From positions 1-15,857 of the forward strand of contig CAJJNI010000034.1 of the NCBI GenBank assembly GCA_905193085.1: a stretch of 15,857 nucleotides of DNA. Reading direction: 5' to 3'. Under the pieces are notes generated by a model. That model made no database searches and had not been told where the DNA came from. It saw nothing but the letters and a program-made list of their open reading frames with translations. Within the stretch, counting starts at the first letter, position 1, and every line of letters starts with the position of its first letter. The DNA is from an uncultured Lachnospiraceae bacterium (lineage in GTDB: Bacteria; Bacillota; Clostridia; Lachnospirales; Lachnospiraceae). Positions 14,340 to 15,857 of the stretch are shown piece by piece. The position numbers and the translations under genes are program-made.

Positions 14340-15857
14340 TTATTCATTATCCGTTTTCTCATTATCCATATAGTAAAAACTGTTACTGTTGGCATTATCT
14401 TTTAACTTTATCTGTACATGTGATTTGTCCGCCTGTATAAGATAAGCATCTTCTTCAATTTCGGTATAACTTCCGCCAGAAATATCTTCTATCTGCTCAT
14501 CATGGGTTCTTAAAATAAACCAGACTGTATCTTTTGCATTTTCTACAGTCAGATTTACAGTTTCATCTTTGCGTTCAGAATTATAATCAAGTGCGAGGAA
14601 ATTTCTTACCCTTCTGTCGCACTCTGACAATGTAGTCTGTTCAAACACTTTAAATGACTGCCAGTATGTGTCGGTATATTTTGAAAATTTTTCGGACAGC
14701 TTCTCAAATCTGTCAGTGTCATTTTCAGGCCATGATACCCTGCTCATATCACACAAAATGTTAGAATAGCCTAACGCAGTCTCAAGACCTTTAACTCTCA
14801 TATCTTCTGTATATGTGTGACTGAATCCGTCTATCGTAGCTCCAATATAAGTCACATCATCATCTGCAAATGAGAGCAGATTAGCACCATCGGAAAAATC
14901 ACTTGTTACTGTATGCATATTCTCAGCCTCAACAGTACCTGCAAGTCTGACGGTTTCTTTTATATCTGACTCTTTTGAATAATATGCACTGAACTTATAT
15001 TTGTTAAACTGGTCTACCAGATATAGTCTGTCTCTTCCAAGTTTTTCTTCGATTGTAGAAAATCCTTTTCCGTCTGTACTAAGACCTGCCTCAGCATTTT
15101 CTTCATTCATAAGTTTTAAGTAATAGACAAGTTCAGACGATAACGGTTCATTTAAATCTTCATAATCATACTGCATACTCATAATACATGTCATTTTTAT
15201 GAGATTCTTTTCAACAGTCGACAGAACCGCAGGCCATACTATATCTTTAAAAACAGCAACCTGGGAACGACTGTAAATCTTCATCATCTCATCATTATTT
15301 TCTTCTGCAAATGATGGGAAGTTTACCAATGATAAATTCTGTGAATTTACCACAGGGTATATCATATAGTCACAACATTCATTCATAATTCCGCTAAGAA
15401 GACCTATTCCTGAAGTTGTTGACATGTAATCTCCATTAACTGCAAATATTTTTGCATCTTCAATACTGTTTCTCCAAAGCACTCCCGGCATATACTCATT
15501 TTCTACTTTATCTTTATCCATCAGACCTACAATATATGTCTTTGTTCCACTTGTAGTCTGATACCATGGAATGTTAATATTAAAGTCCTGCTGCTGTGCT
15601 TCTTCTTTATTTTCAGCTTTATAAATTGTATCTCCACCAAGCAAAAATCCACCAAAAAGCTCAACACCTTCAATCTCAACACTGTCAAGATATACTGCCT
15701 GTATACCAAGAAGTCCTGCCAGTTCATTATTATTTGCAATTACATCAGAATCCGGAAGATTACAAAATACAATATTCATTCCTGCATCTGTCCATGATTT
15801 TATCTGCTCTAAATCTTTATCAAAATTAATTCCTTCTGAATCGAGAAGTATTATATC
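14340..15857 (-). CDS. DUF2194-like protein related to PelA, 5' end beyond the window
   Basis: The reading frame is open to the right edge. The ATG at 15779 is internal: in-frame codons upstream of it encode a sensible continuation (DIILLDSEGINFDKDLEQIK then SWTDAG), so 505 C-terminal residues are visible. The first part resembles the Rossmann-like 'reductase/amidotransferase' module found in PelA (GMNIVFCNLPDSD, ELAGLLGIQ). A longer region follows that could be a relative of the PelA deacetylase fold (IFAVNGDYMS, IMSMQYDYEDLNEP, NAEAGLSTDG, GFSHTYTEDMRVKGLETALGY), and the C-terminus is a small beta-rich module. I do not see the usual D/H/H metal site of active deacetylases, so activity is doubtful. 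Position directly before pelF supports a role in Pel-type export or modification. The DUF2194 name is from memory. Confidence 0.65.
   Translation of the reverse strand, partial: DIILLDSEGINFDKDLEQIKSWTDAGMNIVFCNLPDSDVIANNNELAGLLGIQAVYLDSVEIEGVELFGGFLLGGDTIYKAENKEEAQQQDFNINIPWYQTTSGTKTYIVGLMDKDKVENEYMPGVLWRNSIEDAKIFAVNGDYMSTTSGIGLLSGIMNECCDYMIYPVVNSQNLSLVNFPSFAEENNDEMMKIYSRSQVAVFKDIVWPAVLSTVEKNLIKMTCIMSMQYDYEDLNEPLSSELVYYLKLMNEENAEAGLSTDGKGFSTIEEKLGRDRLYLVDQFNKYKFSAYYSKESDIKETVRLAGTVEAENMHTVTSDFSDGANLLSFADDDVTYIGATIDGFSHTYTEDMRVKGLETALGYSNILCDMSRVSWPENDTDRFEKLSEKFSKYTDTYWQSFKVFEQTTLSECDRRVRNFLALDYNSERKDETVNLTVENAKDTVWFILRTHDEQIEDISGGSYTEIEEDAYLIQADKSHVQIKLKDNANSNSFYYMDNEKTDNE

Noticed and set aside
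15596..15829. A 77-codon plus-strand frame near the right edge
   Set aside because: It overlaps the DUF2194-like gene on the other strand and encodes a biased Leu/Gln/His-rich string without a ribosome binding site.

Overview
The window looks like chromosomal DNA of a low-GC, motile Gram-positive anaerobe, most plausibly a Lachnospiraceae-type Clostridium relative (Roseburia/Agathobacter/Butyrivibrio-like). This is an inference from the AT-rich sequence, strong AAGGAGG-type ribosome binding sites, a Cache-type chemoreceptor, a lipoprotein sugar-binding protein and the style of the polysaccharide genes. I could not run a database search.

Layout. (1) Positions 1-3179, plus strand: a promoter, a methyl-accepting chemotaxis protein, a small intergenic hairpin and a sugar-binding lipoprotein with no transporter genes beside it. 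This pair looks like a chemosensory unit. (2) Positions 3235-3277: a strong, probably bidirectional terminator closes this unit and also the convergent minus-strand gene. (3) Positions 3277-6066, minus strand: a PqqD/HPr-kinase-like fusion protein and, upstream of it, a nucleotidyltransferase-fold protein. They are separated by about 250 bp holding a well-defined structured element (about 170 nt) and AT-rich direct repeats. (4) Positions 6148-8941: two full-length paralogs of the DUF4874/DUF4832 glycosidase-like family face each other tail to tail and overlap by 17 bp. One is membrane-anchored and the other appears cytosolic. (5) Positions 8929 to the right edge, minus strand: a tightly packed operon containing, in transcription order, a DUF2194-like (PelA-related) protein cut by the window edge, PelF, PelG, a DUF2304 membrane protein, a GT4 glycosyltransferase, a DPM1-like GT2 glycosyltransferase, and the cytosolic DUF4832 paralog at its end.

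How the genes may work together. PelF (polymerising glycosyltransferase) and PelG (polytopic membrane exporter) are the diagnostic core of a Pel-type exopolysaccharide machine. The GT2/DUF2304 pair resembles polyprenyl-phosphate sugar synthases, and the GT4 could add or vary sugars, so the locus may make a modified or lipid-linked Pel-like glycan. The DUF4832 proteins are candidates for processing enzymes. The PqqD/HprK-like fusion plus nucleotidyltransferase recalls kinase/PqqD/nucleotidyltransferase sets seen beside exopolysaccharide loci in other phyla, and could be a regulatory or modification module.

The strongest candidate for something undescribed is the structured element at 4650-4819. 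Its helices contain G-U pairs, a tandem G-A internal loop and GNRA and CUUG tetraloops only when read as minus-strand RNA, which argues for a functional RNA in the leader of the PqqD/HprK-like gene.
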